A stretch of 16,587 nt of DNA from Flavobacterium sp. UBA6135 (GTDB taxonomy: Bacteria > Bacteroidota > Bacteroidia > Flavobacteriales > Flavobacteriaceae): positions 1-16,587 of the forward strand of contig NZ_DIVJ01000006.1 in assembly GCF_002428305.1 (NCBI RefSeq), in the 5' to 3' direction. Of the stretch, positions 14,994 through 16,587 are shown piece by piece (the stretch's first letter is position 1; every line of letters starts with the position of its first letter). Below the pieces are notes generated by a model, which was given only the letters and a program-made list of their open reading frames with translations, was not told the DNA's origin and searched no databases. A program made the position numbers and the translations under genes.

Positions 14994-15983
14994 ATGAGAG
15001 TTGCCGTTGTTGGTGCTACCGGAATGGTAGGCGAAGTAATGCTTCAAGTTTTAGCAGAAAGAAATTTTCCGATTACGGAATTAATCCCTGTTGCTTCTGA
15101 AAAGTCGGTTGGAAAAGAAATTGAATTCAAAGGAAACAAATATAAGGTGGTTGGATTGCAAACCGCTGTAGAAATGCGTCCCGATATTGCCTTATTTTCT
15201 GCAGGTGGTGAAACTTCATTAGCTTGGGCTCCTAAATTTGCTGAAGCCGGAACAACTGTAATTGACAATTCTTCCGCTTGGCGAATGGATCCTACCAAAA
15301 AATTAGTAGTGCCTGAAATCAATGCTTCCGAATTAACCAAAGACGATAAAATCATTGCTAATCCAAACTGTTCAACGATTCAAATGGTGATGGTTTTAAA
15401 TCCATTACATAAAAAATATAACGTAAAAAGAGTAATTGTTTCCACCTATCAATCCATTACCGGAACGGGTGTAAAAGCGGTGCAACAATTGGAAAATGAA
15501 TATGCAGGTGTGAAAGGCGAAATGGCTTATCCGTATCCCATTCACCGAAATGCCATCCCGCAATGTGATGTGTTTGAAGACAACGGTTACACGAAAGAAG
15601 AAATGAAATTGGTTCGTGAAACCCAAAAAATTATGGGCGACAGAAGCATTGCCGTGACCGCAACTGCTATCCGAATTCCTGTTGTTGGCGGACACAGTGA
15701 AGCCGTAAATGTTGAATTTTCAAATGATTTTGATTTAAATGAAGTGCGATCACTTTTACACAATACTTCAGGCGTTACCGTTCAAGATAATTTGGACACC
15801 AAAACCTATCCAATGCCCATTTATGCTCAAGGAAAAGACGATGTTTTTGTCGGTAGAATTCGCCGTGATGAAAGTCAACCCAACACCTTAAATATGTGGA
15901 TTGTAGCCGATAATTTACGCAAAGGTGCAGCGACTAATACGGTGCAAATTGCGGAGTATTTGGTGGAGAATAAATTAGTTTAA
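14994..15983 (+). CDS. asd: Aspartate-semialdehyde dehydrogenase
   Basis: It reduces aspartyl phosphate to aspartate semialdehyde with NADPH, feeding lysine/diaminopimelate, threonine and methionine synthesis. The 329-residue protein is full length. It has the nucleotide-binding GATGMVG (residues 7-13), FSAGGETS (68-75), DNSSAWR (91-97), the active-site ANPNCST with nucleophile C126, STYQSITGTG with Q153, IRIPVVGGHSE with R227 and the acid-base H234, and GRIRRD near the end. Start ATG at 14994 places the Rossmann motif at the very N-terminus, as expected. It has its own predicted promoter and lies between two terminators, so it is probably monocistronic. Confidence 0.97.
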   Translation: MRVAVVGATGMVGEVMLQVLAERNFPITELIPVASEKSVGKEIEFKGNKYKVVGLQTAVEMRPDIALFSAGGETSLAWAPKFAEAGTTVIDNSSAWRMDPTKKLVVPEINASELTKDDKIIANPNCSTIQMVMVLNPLHKKYNVKRVIVSTYQSITGTGVKAVQQLENEYAGVKGEMAYPYPIHRNAIPQCDVFEDNGYTKEEMKLVRETQKIMGDRSIAVTATAIRIPVVGGHSEAVNVEFSNDFDLNEVRSLLHNTSGVTVQDNLDTKTYPMPIYAQGKDDVFVGRIRRDESQPNTLNMWIVADNLRKGAATNTVQIAEYLVENKLV

Positions 15984-16001
15984 GATAATAGTATTATAAT
16001 T

Positions 16002-16028
16002 AAAAGCTCCTTTTTAGGGGCTTTTTTT
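16002..16028 (+). terminator. Intrinsic terminator after asd
   Basis: AAAAGCTCC (16002-16010) pairs with GGGGCTTTT (16017-16025), including one G-T pair, around a 6-base loop (TTTTTA). A run of seven T ends it at 16028. Confidence 0.85.
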
Positions 16029-16094
16029 GTTTTTTGCTTTTAAAGTATTCTTGATATTATTAAGATATTGTGGAATTTTTATTATTTTTAGTAA

Positions 16095-16226
16095 GATTTA
16101 TGTTTTGCAAAGTTGAGAGCATTTGCGGAGCGGGTGGAAAATGATGTTTTAGCATACAATAGAAATGTAACAGTAAAAATTGACAATAGTAATGTAATTA
16201 TGTATACTTGTGCTGATTGTTTTTAA
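16095..16226 (+). pseudogene. Possible 3' coding remnant, toxin-like tail
   Basis: After an in-frame TAA at 16092 the frame stays open for 43 codons to TAA at 16224. The translated tail, from LRAFAERVENDVLAYN to VTVKIDNSNVIMY, ending TCADCF, looks like a genuine protein C-terminus: a charged amphipathic helix, then beta strands and a Cys pair. No ATG lies near its beginning, and the sequence upstream is AT-rich and unlike coding DNA. The region 16029-16273 is otherwise empty. A YwqK-like gene follows 47 bases later; YwqK-type proteins commonly sit just after polymorphic toxin genes. I infer the end of a decayed or displaced toxin gene. It could instead be a short gene with a TTG start at 16113, or chance. 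Confidence 0.4.
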
Positions 16227-16273
16227 ATTAAAGACATGGTTACTTTTATAGATAATTTTTAAATATTAAATAT

Positions 16274-16587
16274 ATGATTGTAGAATTTGATGATATAGAA
16301 TTAAAACATCCAGATGCTGGAGGTGGAAATGTTTATTTTTACAATGGACAACCTTTTTCTGGGACTATTGTTGAACATACTAATGGTGTTCTTGTTGGGG
16401 AAATATCAGTAGTAAATGGTAGTACCCATGGTAGAGTTGTATCTTATTTTAATAATGGACAACTTAATTATGAATATTTTCAAAAATTCAATCAAATGTA
16501 TGGTATATATAAAAGGTGGAATGAAAATGGTATTTTAGAAGCTGAAGTAGATTATGGACTAGGGGAGTGTTCAATAAACTGTGTCAT
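16274..16587 (+). CDS. YwqK-like repeat protein (partial, cut by right edge)
   Basis: From ATG 16274 the frame is open for 104 codons to the window end. The sequence is built of MORN-like repeats: NVYFYNGQPFSGTIVEH, then GRVVSYFNNGQLNYEYF, then GIYKRWNENGILEAEVDY. The recurring NGQL / NGIL-E pattern is that of the YwqK family, annotated as antitoxin or immunity proteins beside secreted toxins. There is no signal peptide, so the product is probably cytoplasmic, as an immunity protein would be. It follows the toxin-like remnant at 16095-16226. Codon use is very AT-rich, hinting at accessory DNA. Whether it is a working immunity gene or a general MORN-like protein cannot be settled from a fragment. 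Confidence 0.7.
   Translation, partial: MIVEFDDIELKHPDAGGGNVYFYNGQPFSGTIVEHTNGVLVGEISVVNGSTHGRVVSYFNNGQLNYEYFQKFNQMYGIYKRWNENGILEAEVDYGLGECSINCV

Noticed and set aside
1..16587. CRISPR arrays, tRNA or rRNA genes, insertion sequences
   Set aside because: No regularly spaced direct repeats, no cloverleaf or CCA-ended sequences, and no transposase-like protein were seen on either strand.

Overview
The window looks like chromosomal DNA of a Flavobacterium-like member of the Bacteroidota. The evidence is: AT-rich sequence; start regions without Shine-Dalgarno sequences but with several matches to the Bacteroidota -7 promoter element TAnnTTTG; a very long secreted protein of the style exported by the type IX secretion system; a fused MurF-alanine racemase; and thymidine kinase, LpxH and RsmI sequences of flavobacterial type. 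No tRNA, rRNA, CRISPR array or insertion sequence was recognised. Everything here was read by eye; no database search was run.

Layout. (1) 1-4536, minus strand: the N-terminal 1512 codons of a giant secreted modular protein that runs off the left edge. It has a signal peptide, a choice-of-anchor J-like region, a fibronectin-like region, several beta-sandwich repeats, a choice-of-anchor L domain and Ig-like repeats. This fills what would otherwise look like 4.5 kb without a gene. (2) 4746-7628: lpxH (lipid A synthesis, plus strand) converges on and overlaps recJ, which probably shares a transcript with an OsmC-family gene upstream of it. (3) 7735-9350: a complete hipB-hipA type II toxin-antitoxin pair, divergent from the OsmC gene and followed by a hairpin. 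A short TTTCATTA motif recurs at both ends of the pair. (4) 9407-11062, minus strand: rsmI, directly abutting an unrecognised acidic protein upstream of it. (5) 11292-14829, plus strand: thymidine kinase and the MurF-Alr fusion, 3 bases apart, then mscL and a clear terminator. (6) 14994-15983: asd with its own promoter and terminator. (7) 16029-16587: a more accessory-looking tail, with a 3' coding remnant followed by the start of a YwqK-like repeat protein cut by the right edge. It resembles the worn end of a polymorphic toxin-immunity locus.

Functionally most of the window is core envelope and housekeeping: lipid A (LpxH), peptidoglycan (MurF-Alr makes D-alanine and adds D-Ala-D-Ala; Asd feeds the diaminopimelate and lysine branch), osmotic safety valve (MscL), DNA repair (RecJ), nucleotide salvage (Tdk) and ribosome modification (RsmI). 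Accessory content is limited to the secreted giant protein, hipBA and the right-edge locus. I found no convincing wholly new system. The best candidates for follow-up are the unknown acidic protein coupled to rsmI, the toxin-like remnant with its YwqK neighbour, and the motif bracketing hipBA.
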